Shown one piece after another: positions 33,672 through 44,326 of a stretch of 64,000 bases of DNA. The notes beneath the pieces are model-generated. The model was not told the origin of the DNA and ran no database searches. It worked only from the letters and a program-made list of their open reading frames with translations. The position numbers and the translations under genes were made by a program. Within the stretch, counting starts at the first letter, position 1, and every line of letters begins with the position of its first letter. The DNA is from Phoma sp. XZ068 (Eukaryota; Ascomycota; Dothideomycetes; Pleosporales; Didymellaceae). The stretch covers positions 868,001 through 932,000 of the forward strand of contig RBKR01000002.1 in NCBI GenBank assembly GCA_004835665.1, read 5' to 3'.

Positions 33672-34336
33672 GCACTCAATTCTGAGCACTTCTTATTTTC
33701 CTTCCGTAGCTAGCGTATATTGACGTGAGCGCTTGTTAACAGTATGCCGCAGGCGGATTGGGTGATCCTTTGCGCTCATTGCTGCCACGCCCACCCACCA
33801 TGCAGATCAACATGGAGGCGTTAGGCGGTGAACAAATCTTGTGGGAGGATCCTATTGCCGAGCAGGTCTACCCGCACCTGCAACAATCTTTGCAACTCCC
33901 CAGGTGCGAGAGCATGATTGCCGACGATTACTTGGAGGGATTTTCGTGGAGGACAATGTGACGTTGACAGCAAGTCGAGACTGCTTCACGGGTATCTTAC
34001 ATTGCTGTACTTTACGACTTGTGTATAGCCTTGGTCAATAAAAGTGGTTGAACATACGAGAAAGCTTGATGGTGATCAAACCGTGTGCGTGTTGTTTGTG
34101 ATGGGGCTGATTATCTGGCTCACGCCTGAAGCGGAATGCTTCATGCAATCATTTGTCCGTCAATGCCTTGACCAGAGCATCAAGCCGTGCATGGTCGATG
34201 TACCAGCCGCAGCCTCACCGCCCAAGCGGCATCGGCCCGCAACCGTTACCAGCAAACGCGCCCTCGCGCCATCACATGCAAGCTAACCCCACCAGACATC
34301 ATCCCCACTTTGTTGCAAACGATCAGCCAGCTTGAC
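33672..34336. other. Intergenic, possibly with a missed 5' exon
   Basis: About 665 bp between the HMG-box gene and the three-dsRBD gene. A small frame at 33758-33961 and a Pro/Gln/His-rich one at 34198-34335 are the only candidates for coding sequence; neither joins cleanly to the downstream gene. Confidence 0.45.
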
Positions 34337-35846
34337 ATGCCTGCTGCGGGGGACGATTTGCGAGAGTACTTGATTGTTCCTTCCCCTGCTTCTAATCAAC
34401 ACTCAATTCAAAGTGCTGCTCCGCCTTTGAAATCTGAGTCGCGACCTGACACTCCGCGATTCCACAAGTCCGCGAACCACAAGGCTGAGAGTATCAACAT
34501 GGAGGTCGACTATCCTACTCAGCCTACCACCCTCGCTTCGGGACATGCTGCGGATGCCGCAGTCACAGTACCTTTAGATGGCGTCATGAGCCTAGATGAC
34601 TTCTTGTCCGCCCACCAGGCTGACCATGATGCTCATGTAGCTGCACGGGAGTCGGCTAAGGCACCGCCAGCGAAGAAGAGCAAGACCGCCAATAACTCAT
34701 CGCCGCTTCAGCCTGTTGCTGTTGGCGCCAGAAGCTCCAAGTACACAATCCTGCTTCACGAGAAATACCAGGCCCTTGCCATTCCACAGCCCGTATTCAC
34801 CTTTCACGGGAACGGTGTCTCCAGGTTTACTGTTGAAGTCAGTTTTCCAGGTCTAGCCAATGCTGAAGAACTTCAGGGCTTGAAACAAGAGGGGCGGTTC
34901 AACAGCAAGCAGGAAGCCAAGGAAGCAGCGAGTAAGACTGCCCTAGCTAAACTTGAAGAGCTGGAGCAAGAAGGCCGAGTCACCAAAGCCGGCAAAGCGA
35001 AGAAGCCGAAAGGCGAACCAGCCCAGCATCAGCCAAAGGAGAAGGAAGAGCCGGGCGAGAACTTTGTTGGCCAGCTCCTTGGTATGCATTACCTCTACCT
35101 CTACGCTATATACACTGCTAACATGCACAGAGTTCCAGCGTGTAACATCTGCTCCCCAGCCAACCTACACTGACTATCAACTTGGCCCCCGCTGGGCTTG
35201 TCTGATGGAGATTGAGGGGCATGACCAAACCTTCGGATCTCTCGACGCGCTCTTCGGTTCGAAGAAAGTCGCCCGCCAACACGCCGCCGGTTGCGCAGTC
35301 ACCCATTTCAAAGCCCAAGGGACCTGGCCCGAAGAATTCACCACCGTCGGCGGCATAAAGAAGCGCAAACCCTCCTCCACAACCCCCACACCATCTCCCT
35401 CCGCCGACTCACGCAGAACCAGTGGAGTCTCCAGCCCTGGAGGCTCAGCCGCCCAACAAGTCGCCGACCTCGCGCACCAGCTCAACCTCAACACCCCCGA
35501 ATACCGCTCCCACTGCTCCAGCCCATCGGTGCCAGACATCCACACCGTGTCATGCTACTTCAAGAACGGGGGCGCGCACGAAGGCCCGATCGGCGAGGTG
35601 CGCAATATCTTTGGGAAGAAGAAGGCGCGGGAGGAGTGTGCGCGACTCACGCTGCAGTATCTCAGCGAGGTGAAGAAGCAGAGGGAGGCTGTTGCTGCGC
35701 GGCTGATGGCGGGGATCGTGGGGGGCGAGGGAGTGGAGGGTGTTGCTGTGGGTATGGCTATGGATGGGGAAGATAGGATTGCGAAGAAGACTATGGTTGT
35801 TTCTGAGGATGAGCTGGATATCTATGAAGATGCTATGGAGCACTGA
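34337..35846 (+). CDS. Protein with three double-stranded-RNA-binding domains
   Basis: Exons 34337-35081 and 35131-35846 (intron with a GCTAAC branch site) give at least 486 residues. Three dsRBD-like units are visible: about 134-208 (KYTILLHEKYQALAIPQPVF ... SKQEAKEAASKTALAKLEEL), about 241-312 (FVGQLLEFQRV ... GSKKVARQHAAGCAVTHF) and about 357-430 (ADLAHQLNLNTPEY ... GKKKAREECARLTLQYL). Each has the alpha-beta-beta-beta-alpha order with the basic KKxA(R/K)xxAA-type second helix. No RNase III, helicase or deaminase domain is attached. In animals and plants such stand-alone proteins (TRBP/PACT, DRB) assist Dicer; that role here is inference. The N-terminus is uncertain: the frame stays open upstream to 34187 without an ATG, so an upstream exon may exist. 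Confidence 0.8.
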
Positions 35847-36254
35847 GTGCTGGCTTTTCAACATGAGGCGTTTCGAAGGTCGGCTTTCTGGTTTGACATG
35901 GCTGGGGCGTTTATTGCATGGCGTGGAGTTTGGGTTGGCATAGCGCGTACACACTATCTTCTTGATCGAGTAGATGACACGAGCATTTCTACAAATCGTA
36001 CCTTTAACGACGTGATATCCCATGCTCTCAATGTCTGGGTGAGTGAAACTCTCTACGTCCAAATAGTCCCAATCCCGATCCTTTTCACCTTCACCTTCAC
36101 CATGACTTCACCTCACCGCATCTACCTGGGGAAGTTAAATCCCCACAACCCCACTCTCCTCGCCTACCTTCCTCCTACACACTCACGCTCACACTGAAAT
36201 CCAACTCCCAATCCAACCACCCAATATTCAATCACCAACTTCAAGATACCAACC
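35847..36254. other. Short intergenic promoter region
   Basis: About 400 bp between two plus-strand genes. CCAAT pentamers occur at 36208-36212 and 36221-36225 close to the next ATG. The region from 36060 on is pyrimidine-rich. No gene is seen. Confidence 0.5.
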
Positions 36255-37538
36255 ATGCCTCCCTGGTCACTCCAGACCGCCCTCCCCGTCCTCCTAACCG
36301 CAACGCTCTCCATCTCCTCCGCGCTCTTCATGCTCGCCTACCCACCCAAATACAGGGAGTTCGCATTCATTCTTGTGTGTATACCGGGCGTGTACGCGTT
36401 CGTGCATCATTTGGAACTGTCGCCGTGGTGGGGTGTGAATGATACGTTTGGGCGGATGATGTATATCTGGGGGGCGTATTTGGGGTGGTGTTTCCTGATA
36501 GTGCGTGTTGCTCCGGGTGAAGGGGAGAAACAAGAAGGGTGGAGAGGGAGGTTAAGATGGGCGGGGAAAGTGCTGTATACGAGGCGGTTGGGGGCGTATT
36601 ACAGACTTCCTTCTGCGTCGGGATCTGCTTCTGATGCGACGTCGATTTTGTCGCAAAACGAAGCCCAAGGTATTCCAACAAGGAGGAAAGGCAAACGACA
36701 ACACTTCTCCTCCCGCCTCCACTTCTGCACCCACCACCTCCTCACCGCCACGATTTTCCTCTCACTGACGCACGTATGGGACACTTACATCGACACAACA
36801 TCGTCTCACCCCCCGTCCTCCTTCCACCCCACCCGCGCCTCCTTCCTGCGCCGCCTCCCCGCCTCGCTGAACAAGAATGAACTGCGCACCCGCGCGCTGA
36901 TGACGTGGGATGTCTGCTTCGGCGACATGCTCTGGTTCTCCACACTGTTCTCCCTCTTCGCAGTGCTATTCGTCGGGGTGCTACGTCTCGATTGTCCCGA
37001 AGAGTGGGACCCACTGTTCGGTAGTGTGACCGAGGCGTACAGTGTGAGGAGGTATTGGGGTGTGTATTGGCATGACTATGTGTATGCTTCTTTCTCGTCG
37101 TATGTCAAGTTGGTGACGAGGGGTGTGATGGGTATGCAGAGGGGGAAGAGCGCGACGAGGGTGGTGGAGAATAGTGCGGTGTTTGTGGTGAGTGGGTGTA
37201 TGCATTCGCTTGTGCGGTATGTACAAACTGATGGAAATGGGGAGATTTGGACGGTGGCGATTTGGTATGGTGCGCAGATGCTGCCGATTTTGGTGGAGGG
37301 TGTGGTGCAGTATGTGTGGGTGAGGTCGGTGAGGTCGTGGTTTGGGAGGAGATTGGGAGGGAACGTGCTGGTGAGAGGGGAGAGGGCGGTTGGGTATGTG
37401 TGGGTGTTTGCGTGGATGTTTTGGAGTGTGCCGAAGTATTTGCATACGAGGCATGCTTGGGAGACGGCGAATATGAAGAGGAGGTATCCGGAGCTGTTTG
37501 CCGGGCGGATGGAGAGTACAGATGGCTTAAGGGGATGA
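36255..37538 (+). CDS. MBOAT/wax-synthase-like membrane acyltransferase
   Basis: A single exon of 427 residues with eight or so hydrophobic spans (VLLTATLSISSALFMLAY, FAFILVCIPGVYAFVHHLEL, FSTLFSLFAVLFVGVLRL and others). The block EEWDPLFGSVTEAYSVRRYW followed by GVYWHDYVYASF resembles the wax-synthase domain (MBOAT_2, PF13813), and FVVSGCMHSLVRY supplies the expected membrane histidine. Fungal members acetylate or acylate lipids, sterols and secondary metabolites. No polyketide or terpene synthase lies near, so a biosynthetic cluster is not indicated. The codon usage shifts to G-rich third positions in the second half. Substrate is unknown. Confidence 0.8.
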   Translation: MPPWSLQTALPVLLTATLSISSALFMLAYPPKYREFAFILVCIPGVYAFVHHLELSPWWGVNDTFGRMMYIWGAYLGWCFLIVRVAPGEGEKQEGWRGRLRWAGKVLYTRRLGAYYRLPSASGSASDATSILSQNEAQGIPTRRKGKRQHFSSRLHFCTHHLLTATIFLSLTHVWDTYIDTTSSHPPSSFHPTRASFLRRLPASLNKNELRTRALMTWDVCFGDMLWFSTLFSLFAVLFVGVLRLDCPEEWDPLFGSVTEAYSVRRYWGVYWHDYVYASFSSYVKLVTRGVMGMQRGKSATRVVENSAVFVVSGCMHSLVRYVQTDGNGEIWTVAIWYGAQMLPILVEGVVQYVWVRSVRSWFGRRLGGNVLVRGERAVGYVWVFAWMFWSVPKYLHTRHAWETANMKRRYPELFAGRMESTDGLRG

Positions 37539-38390
37539 AAGGTACGACTGCAGTGAATGCCAGTGAATGGAGAGTAATGATTGACAAGAGAAGTTACTGA
37601 GATGATGAGAGTTTGTCGAGACTGGCCTACGGTGACGTTCATGCAAAGTATAACACACTATCAACAAAAGAGATGAAAAACTTAAAAGAACAACGAGGGG
37701 ATGAGTATATCAAAAGCAGTCACCTACAGAGGCCAAAGCCAGCGTCCATGGTCGTTACAGCGAAATTCGCAGGCACTTGCAGAAAACGTCAAGCAACTCA
37801 TGCTGAAGGACCAAGGATCACTGTCCAAGCCTCTAGCGCTGCAATCGATGCCGCGTACGACGTACCGCATCCAGTAGACCAAGAAATGATGTTCAGGCAC
37901 GAAGCACGGTTCCAACGGAGATATTTTCTAGATCGCGCTTACCACACGCAGCTAGCGTCCGCACGTGGCAACGTGAACTCGCGAATCAACAAAATTTTGC
38001 CCGACAACCTCACAAACGGCTCGTCGTGACAGCGCCGCCCTTTATGAAAGGACGCCGAGGCAGTGCCTTACTACATGTTTCTTGCTGACTGGCGGATAGA
38101 CGATGGCTGAGCCGCGGTCCAGATAGTGTGAATCACTCGGACCCACACATCCGCCCACGATGCCAAATGACAAGCGGTGAAAAATTTCCGCCTTTGCAAA
38201 TATGCCCGAGCGTGAGGCTAGACTGACTATCGTGAAAAAGTGCCTTCCTTTACCGTATCCTTTTCTTATCTCTTATCGTTGTTCCACTTTCCCCACGTCG
38301 TTCCTTTCTGTCCTTACCCCAGATCTCTCCTTTCGTTCGTACAGTGCGCTTTTGGGTACTCGCGACTGAGCCGGTCAGTGTAAGAGACAG
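37539..38390. other. Intergenic: promoter of the lysine methyltransferase gene
   Basis: About 850 bp. A domain-free frame at 37613-38029 was not accepted. The segment 38241-38345 is a strong pyrimidine-rich tract on the plus strand just before the ATG. Confidence 0.5.
38241..38345 (+). promoter_or_regulatory. Pyrimidine-rich core-promoter tract
   Basis: About 100 bp of C/T-rich sequence ending 45 bp before the methyltransferase start codon, a common feature of filamentous-fungal promoters and transcription starts. Confidence 0.5.
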
Positions 38391-39566
38391 ATGACATCCA
38401 GCTGTTCAGGCCCTTGCCTGCCGCCTTCCAGCACCCTTCCGCCTGTCCGCTCGTTGATCACTGCGACTGAGGCGCAAGTCAGTTCGGCGCTGCGCGGGCT
38501 TCAGACGTTGTACTGTCCCCTGCGGCTACCGATTTTGCCGAAGCCTAGTGCCCGGCGTAAGGATCTCTCAGCATCAGGTGTCTCTACGCCTATCCCAGTA
38601 GATTCCGGTTATGTTTCGCAGGATGAAGACGAGGACGAAGAGGATGCAGAGGAGGTGACGGCAGCAATCCGTGGAGATCCCTTCGAACGCACGTTTGCGA
38701 CACGATGGCTTACATCTCTGATCTCGAGAGTGGAAGAGATGGATCTCACCGAGGATGCCAGGAGCCAGATAATCGACGACGCGGCATTCATCCTCTCCTC
38801 GTTCTCCGACTCAACCAACATCGCCGAGGAAGAAGCACTAACCCGCGAATTCTCCTTCCCCACCCCCCTCGGCCCCCCGGTCGAAATCACCCTCAACGAC
38901 GCCCCCCTAACAGGCGCCGACCACACCGACGTCGGCCTGCAATCCTGGGGCGCAAGCATCGTGCTTAGCAGCATGATGTGCGCCGACCCATCACGCTTTG
39001 GCCTGTCATCAACCTCTCTCAGCACCCACCCATCCATAATCGAACTCGGCGCGGGAACAGGCCTCGTCAGCCTAACCCTCGCAAAGCTCCTCCCAACTCT
39101 ACACATCCACCCGAAAGGCATATCAGCAACAGACTACCACCCCACCGTCCTCGCCAACCTACAACACAACATCACCACCAACTTCCCCGGCGAAAACACC
39201 GCAACGCCCGTCTCAGCACAACTGCTAGACTGGTCCCTCCCCCCTCCCCACCTGCACTGCTCAGCAAACCTCCTCATAGCCGCAGACGTCGTCTACGCGC
39301 CCCAACACGCCACCTGGCTCCGCGACTGCGCAGCCCACCTTCTCACTCCCACGGGCACCTTCTGGCTGATTGTTACGGTGCGGCGGACGGGGAAATTCGA
39401 GGGGATACCTGATACGGTTGATGCGGCGTTTGTACCGGAACTGTGTCCGAGGGATGGCGAGGGGAGGCGGTTTGGGGTGTTGGGGAGGGAAGAGGTGGGG
39501 AAGAGGAGGGGGGTGGGGAGGGGGGATGAGGAGGGGTATAGGTTGTATAGGATTGGGTGGTGTTGA
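38391..39566 (+). CDS. Protein-lysine N-methyltransferase, METTL21/EFM2-like
   Basis: A single exon of 391 residues with a class I SAM-dependent methyltransferase domain of the Methyltransf_16 family. Motif I is IIELGAGTGLVSLTLAKLL, motif II follows as ISATDYHPTVLANL, and LLIAADVVYAPQHA supplies the (D/E)xxY-like catalytic motif. TGADHTDVGLQSWGASIVLS is the conserved entry segment. The N-terminal 150 residues, including an acidic run (DEDEDEEDAEE), resemble yeast Efm2, which methylates translation elongation factors. Assignment to that exact orthologue is tentative. The second half of the gene is very rich in CCC/CCT and then G-rich codons, but the frame is intact. The protein is probably cytosolic. 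Confidence 0.83.
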   Translation: MTSSCSGPCLPPSSTLPPVRSLITATEAQVSSALRGLQTLYCPLRLPILPKPSARRKDLSASGVSTPIPVDSGYVSQDEDEDEEDAEEVTAAIRGDPFERTFATRWLTSLISRVEEMDLTEDARSQIIDDAAFILSSFSDSTNIAEEEALTREFSFPTPLGPPVEITLNDAPLTGADHTDVGLQSWGASIVLSSMMCADPSRFGLSSTSLSTHPSIIELGAGTGLVSLTLAKLLPTLHIHPKGISATDYHPTVLANLQHNITTNFPGENTATPVSAQLLDWSLPPPHLHCSANLLIAADVVYAPQHATWLRDCAAHLLTPTGTFWLIVTVRRTGKFEGIPDTVDAAFVPELCPRDGEGRRFGVLGREEVGKRRGVGRGDEEGYRLYRIGWC

Positions 39567-39851
39567 TAGCAGGTGTTAGAGGTGGAGCGTTTTTGTGTGG
39601 TGTTTAGCGTGCATTGTGATAGAGCATTGGTGTTGGATGATAGAATGGTTAGAATAGGTTTAGATTTAACTAGATTACATGAAGATAGACTAGATGCAGG
39701 AGTTGGTTTGATAGATGGAGGGTTGGGAAACCCACTTGTTCAGCTACAAAGCTTGAATGTAGTTGATAACTTTTCCATTCTCTCTGACATCCTACAACGG
39801 AATGTTCAGGCTAATTTTCATACTACCTCCGTGCCAGTCTACGCCAGCCAT
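39567..39851. other. Intergenic between convergent genes
   Basis: The region separates the methyltransferase stop (plus) from the acyl-CoA dehydrogenase stop (minus) and should hold both 3' UTRs. It is A/T-rich around 39640-39690. Nothing else is seen. Confidence 0.55.
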
Positions 39852-41271
39852 CTACTTCGTATAAACCTTCTGCAAATGCTTCGCAATAGTCGTCAGCTGG
39901 ATATTACTCGTCCCCTCGTAAATAGCCCCAATCTTGCTGTCGCGGAAATACTTCTCCGCCAGCCCCTCGCGCACAAATCCCATGCCGCCCATCCACTCGA
40001 CCGCCTGCCCGGAGACCTTGCCTGCGACCTGGCTGGCGTACAGCTTGGCCATGGCGGCGTCCATGACAAAGTCCTCGCCGGCTTCCTTTTTGCGGGCGGC
40101 GTTGTAGACGAGGGCGCGCGCGGCGCAGATTTCAACCCAGGCTTGTGCGAATTGGTGCTGCATGCCTTGGAATTCGCCGATGAGCTGGCCGAACTGCTTG
40201 CGGTCGTTCCATGCGTATCTGTTGGGAATTAATTGGGAATTGAAAGGTGGGGAAAAAAAGACACTTACCCAGCAGCATTCTCAAACGCACCCAGCGCCAG
40301 ACCAGTCATCTGCGCGGCAATTCCAATGCGGCCCTCGTTCAGCAGACCAATGGCGTACTTGTAGCCCTGGCCCTCCTCGCCGAGCAGGTTCTCCTTGGGG
40401 ATCTCGACGTCGTCAAAGTTGATGACGCAGGTGCTGCTCGCCTTGATGCCGAGCTTCTTCTCCTTCTTGGCGATGCTGAAGCCCTTTGTGCCCTTCTCGA
40501 CGATAAAGGCGGTGATGCCCTTGTACTTCTTCTCGGGGGCGAGGTTGGCGAAGACGATGAAGAAGTCGGCCTCGACCGAGTTGGTGATCCACATCTTGCT
40601 GCCGCTGATCTTGTAGCCGCTGTCGGTGCGCGTGGCTTTTGTGGCAAGCGCGAAGGCGTCGGAGCCGGAGACGGGCTCGGAGAGACAGAAGGAGCCGACG
40701 GTGTTTGTGGCGAGCCTGGGCAGGTACGTCTTCTTGATGTGCTCGGAGCCCCACTTGAGGATGGCCGTGTTGACGAGCGTGTTGTGCACGTCGCACATGA
40801 CGCTGACGCTGGGGTCGACGCGCGCGAGCTCCTCAATGGCGATGATGGCGCTGGTGAAGTTCATGCCCGAGCCGCCGTACTCTTCGGGGATCTCGATGCC
40901 CATCAGCCCCTGCTCGAACAGCTGCTCGACGACGGCGGGGTCCATGGCCTCGGCCTCGTCCATCTCGCGCGCCTTGGGCAGGATGACCTCCGAGGCGAAC
41001 TTGGCCACGGCTTCGCCCATCATGGCCTCGGTCTCGGAGAGGTGCGTGATGGGCGTGGGCGGGATGTCGGTGATGTCCACGGCAGCATCGCGACGGGGTG
41101 CTGTAGAGGAAAGGCACCGTATTCTGGAGGGGTAAGTATTGGCTTTTCCGAGGGCTTGCTGAGGAAGGCCTACTGTGGGGTTGCGCGGGCAATAGATGGG
41201 CGAAGGGAGCGGCGGGATGCTGCTGTGGCTGCGCGGGCCAGCGGCCTGAGTGTTCTTGAGAGCGATGCCAT
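39852..41271 (-). CDS. Mitochondrial short/branched-chain acyl-CoA dehydrogenase
   Basis: Exons 41174-41271, 40269-41123 and 39852-40218 give 439 residues. Exon 1 encodes a classical mitochondrial presequence, MASLSRTLRPLARAATAAS, rich in Arg, Ala and Ser; after the splice it continues IRCLSSTAPRRD, with a likely cleavage region. The body has the FAD-binding block FCLSEPVSGSDAFAL, ISGSKMWITNS, and the C-terminal catalytic-base region IGAIYEGTSNIQL, with the glutamate in YEGT as in short- and branched-chain members. The enzyme introduces a 2,3 double bond into short branched acyl-CoAs during isoleucine or fatty-acid breakdown and passes electrons to ETF. The apparent long open frame running upstream to 41365 has no ATG and hides the true first exon. 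Close neighbours are unrelated. Confidence 0.93.
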
Positions 41272-42269
41272 TGTGTGTGTGGACGGGAGAGTTGCAATTG
41301 CCAACAATACTGGATGTTGTATCTGCAAGGGTCCGAAATATGGGAAGAAAAAAGGACGAGGACAAGCTGCAGGTTAGCTAGAACCGAGGCAGCTGAGCTC
41401 TGCCGATTGGAGCCGGGCCTCAATCTGGGGTCGTGTGGGGATCTCCAGCTGCTTGGCCAATTGGCATGTGACGACAGCAGTCCGCAGAGCACAACGCCAA
41501 TGAGCTGTGAAACTAGGCGTAGTGTGAGAATACACTACTACCACCGACAGTTCTCCGAGCTACAGATGTCAATCCTTTTGCTAGGAAGCGCCCAACAAGC
41601 GTGCATTGAATGCTTGCCTGCTCGAGGACGGAATGGTACCGCGATCTAGCGCAGCAATGACGATGTCTTCAACGTCAAACTTGCCAGTGCGCCACCCGAT
41701 AGCAGCTTTGACGGCTTGGGAGTCATGCATGCTCTGCAACTACAACACATTCCTGGCGACTTTTTGTGATTGCGACTCTCGACTTGTTGTGCAAAACATT
41801 CACTACATCACTCGACTCGACCGCTGTCCTTGAACGCGTGCATGAGTAGCATGCAGCGACTCGATGACCACCGTTTCGGCGCAAACCATCGCTCCAAGAG
41901 CTCAAACAGCCTGCCTCCTGTCGATCACCCACAAGCTCCCACCACCCCCAGATCAATTCCCAGCACGATATAGACAGTCACATAGTGTTATCAGGCATCA
42001 AGCCGTGTATTGTCGAACTAGGTAATCAGCTATAGCCTTGGTCTGGGTACAAGAAAGCAAGGGTATATATGGAAGCTGTGCAGAAAAAGAAAAATACTGG
42101 AAATCAATCGTGACAGTGACATGAACATCTACGCACACCTGCGCCAACCTCCCCACCGTGGCGTTGGCCGGCTACTGAAACAAAGATCTGATGTGGCTTG
42201 CTACATCTTGGACGCATGTGCCGTGCCCTCACGGCTGCTAACTTGCTAGATAGCATCGCCTCGGCGCGT
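41272..42269. other. Intergenic: dehydrogenase promoter and CRH 3' flank
   Basis: About 1 kb upstream of the dehydrogenase and downstream of the CRH gene, both on the minus strand. No domain-bearing frame is seen. Confidence 0.5.
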
Positions 42270-43452
42270 CTAAACGCGGTTGGTGTGGCTCCCGAATCCG
42301 AACTTGCCGCCCTGCATCTGCCTCTTGTACTCCTGCAGCTCAGCGGCCTCCTTCTGCTCGCCCGCCAGCAGGGCAGCGTGCTCCTTCTTGCCTGCGCGGC
42401 GCTGCTTGATGCAGCAGAAGATGAGGAGGCAGACGAGAACGCCAAAGACGGCGAGGGCACCGATAATGATACCGCTCTTGGCACCGGCAGACAGCGCCTT
42501 CCAGTTGTTGCGCACACCAGATGGGTCTTGGATCTCCTTGAGTACTTCGGATTTCTTCTCGGGGCTGGATAAAGTTAGCAATCGCGTTCTGATACACAAA
42601 GTGAAGTGATGAGACTCACCTGATGACCTTGACCTTCTCCCACGAACCGCTGGAATCCATGTCCTCCCAGCTGTACTCGGCGCCCTCTGTGTAATCCTTG
42701 GCGTAGATGGTCTGCACCGACATGGTGAAGGGACCCTCCTTGAAGTTCGTCTCTCCTCCGGCCCACTCCACGACACCGGGGTCGTTGTTGCGGACATCAC
42801 CACCGGCCCAGATGCCCATGCGAATGTTCATCGGTGTCTGCGGGTAGTTCTTGCCGCCGAGAGCGTCGGCGGGGACAAGCTCGCGGAGCATCTTGTCGTC
42901 GAGCCACCACTGGATGCGGTCCTTGGTCCAGTCAATGGTGTAGTTGTGGAAGTCGTCCTGCGGAGGATCCATCTTGTACTCCTTACCGCGGTCGAAAGCG
43001 GACGTGTTGCCCTTGCCGAAGTAGTTGGTCAGAACGTGCGTGGTGTTTGTGCCAAGAAACTCCCAGTCAATCTCGTCGAGCGCCTCGGACTGCAGGATGG
43101 CTGACGAGACAATGCCCTTGCCCTTGGCTGCCTTCATGACAACCTCGAAGCGGCCGAACAACATATAGAACTTGGACTGCACCATGGGCGAGTCGCCCGA
43201 GCGCTCTACGGTGAATGTGGCTCCCTTGGCATCCTCGCTCCAGTCGATTTTGCCTTGGTTCTGCTTCTCCCAGACCTTGCCGCCAGTGGGAATGCCCGTC
43301 TTGTTCCAGTAGAAGGTCGCATTGCCGCCGAGAGCTTGCATATTAGGACATCCAGTCGTATTGAGAGGGTTGCAGGCGGTGTGGGTCTGCGCCCATGATG
43401 TGGGAAGCACGGTTGCGAGGAATGCGACCGTGGAAAGTGTAAACGACTTCAT
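42270..43452 (-). CDS. CRH-type GH16 cell-wall transglycosylase with C-terminal membrane anchor
   Basis: Exons 42620-43452 and 42270-42564 encode 375 residues. A signal peptide is clear (MKSFTLSTVAFLATVLPTSW, then AQTHTACN). The GH16 catalytic motif is DEIDWEFLG, with nucleophile Glu127 and acid/base Glu131. SKFYMLFGRFEVVMKAAKG and MRMGIWAGGD-like sequence (here NIRMGIWAGGD) match the Crh1/Utr2 family, which links chitin to beta-1,6- or beta-1,3-glucan in the wall. After the splice the C-terminus has a membrane span, SGIIIGALAVFGVLVCLLIF, followed by CCIKQRRAGKK and a 40-residue cytosolic tail, so it looks like a type I membrane protein, not the usual GPI-anchored form. Identity is certain; anchoring mode is read from sequence. 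Confidence 0.92.
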
Positions 43453-44326
43453 GTTGTCGGTGTGTTTGTGAATTCAATCAAATGTTCAAGTGGGAAGGAG
43501 TGTGTTCCGCGTAGACCAGACGCGCAGTCGCAGCAGCTAAAAGGAATGACGTGGTGGTGAGTGAGTGGACTCTCGTAAAGAGAAAGGGAAAGAGGGGAAG
43601 ATGTGCCCAAGGGAGCGGCAAGGGAGTGTTTTGAACTTCGGTGGTGAAGGAGAGGCGCAGATTGAGAGCAAGATTGCTCAGGGGAGCTAGCGCAGGGTGC
43701 AGGAATGCCGTGCGTTGTGCAGGGCCAATGACAGGCCGGAGACGCTGCAAACAATGCCGATCGCTCTATAAATTTGACCATGAACATCGCGGTACCTTGT
43801 AGCCGCACAGCAAACAATCGATGCGCAGTCGTTGCGCCTGTCTCAGCGCTCGATAACGCTCGAGTGGACAGCAGTTGGCCTCGCGCAAGCCTCGCTGACG
43901 CCCACAACCGCCTGCGCGACCAAGCGTCTCGTCTGCAGGGTGCGGGACGGGCTTGCACCGGCGGATAAGCCAAGCATCGTGAAACACCCCATCGTCGGCC
44001 GTGTTCCCGGGCTGCCAATTCGTGCGCCACCTTGGCTCCTCATCGTTATCGCAGAAGCGCCGCCGCTGCGACGCCGATGCCCTTGCTGGGGCAAACAGCT
44101 CGTCATGAGATGAAAAATCCATGGGCGCACGAGTGCTCAGACGTGAGGTGCCTGCGAACTCCAACTGCTACATCCCTGTTCTGCAAATTCGGACTTGGCG
44201 CATTGTGGCCTGCAGAGTGGCTGTTTGACGAGGCCGAAAAGGATGGACAGCCGCTCTCAGATTGAATGTGCATTAGCCCGAACACTGTCTGCCCCAGGTT
44301 TGCTTTGTGTTGTCAGTGACATTCTT
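43453..44326. other. Intergenic: CRH promoter region
   Basis: About 870 bp upstream of the CRH gene and downstream of the unrecognised gene at 44327. Overlapping frames in all registers carry no domain and look compositional. Confidence 0.5.

Noticed and set aside
32632..33723. Long 363-residue frame across the HMG-box gene
   Set aside because: It reads through intron 2 and then continues in a shifted frame giving Arg/Pro-rich nonsense; splicing at 33043-33092 restores a normal HMG box.
33758..33961. 67-residue frame after the HMG-box gene
   Set aside because: No domain, no splice partner, and it lies where the HMG-box 3' UTR is expected.
37613..38029. 138-residue frame upstream of the methyltransferase
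   Set aside because: No recognisable domain; probably chance.
36255..41271. Secondary-metabolite cluster suggested by the MBOAT protein, methyltransferase and dehydrogenase
   Set aside because: No polyketide, peptide or terpene synthase is present; the methyltransferase is protein-directed and the dehydrogenase mitochondrial.
40247..41377. 376-residue plus-strand frame opposite the acyl-CoA dehydrogenase
   Set aside because: It mirrors the G/C-biased third positions of the true minus-strand gene and has no domain.
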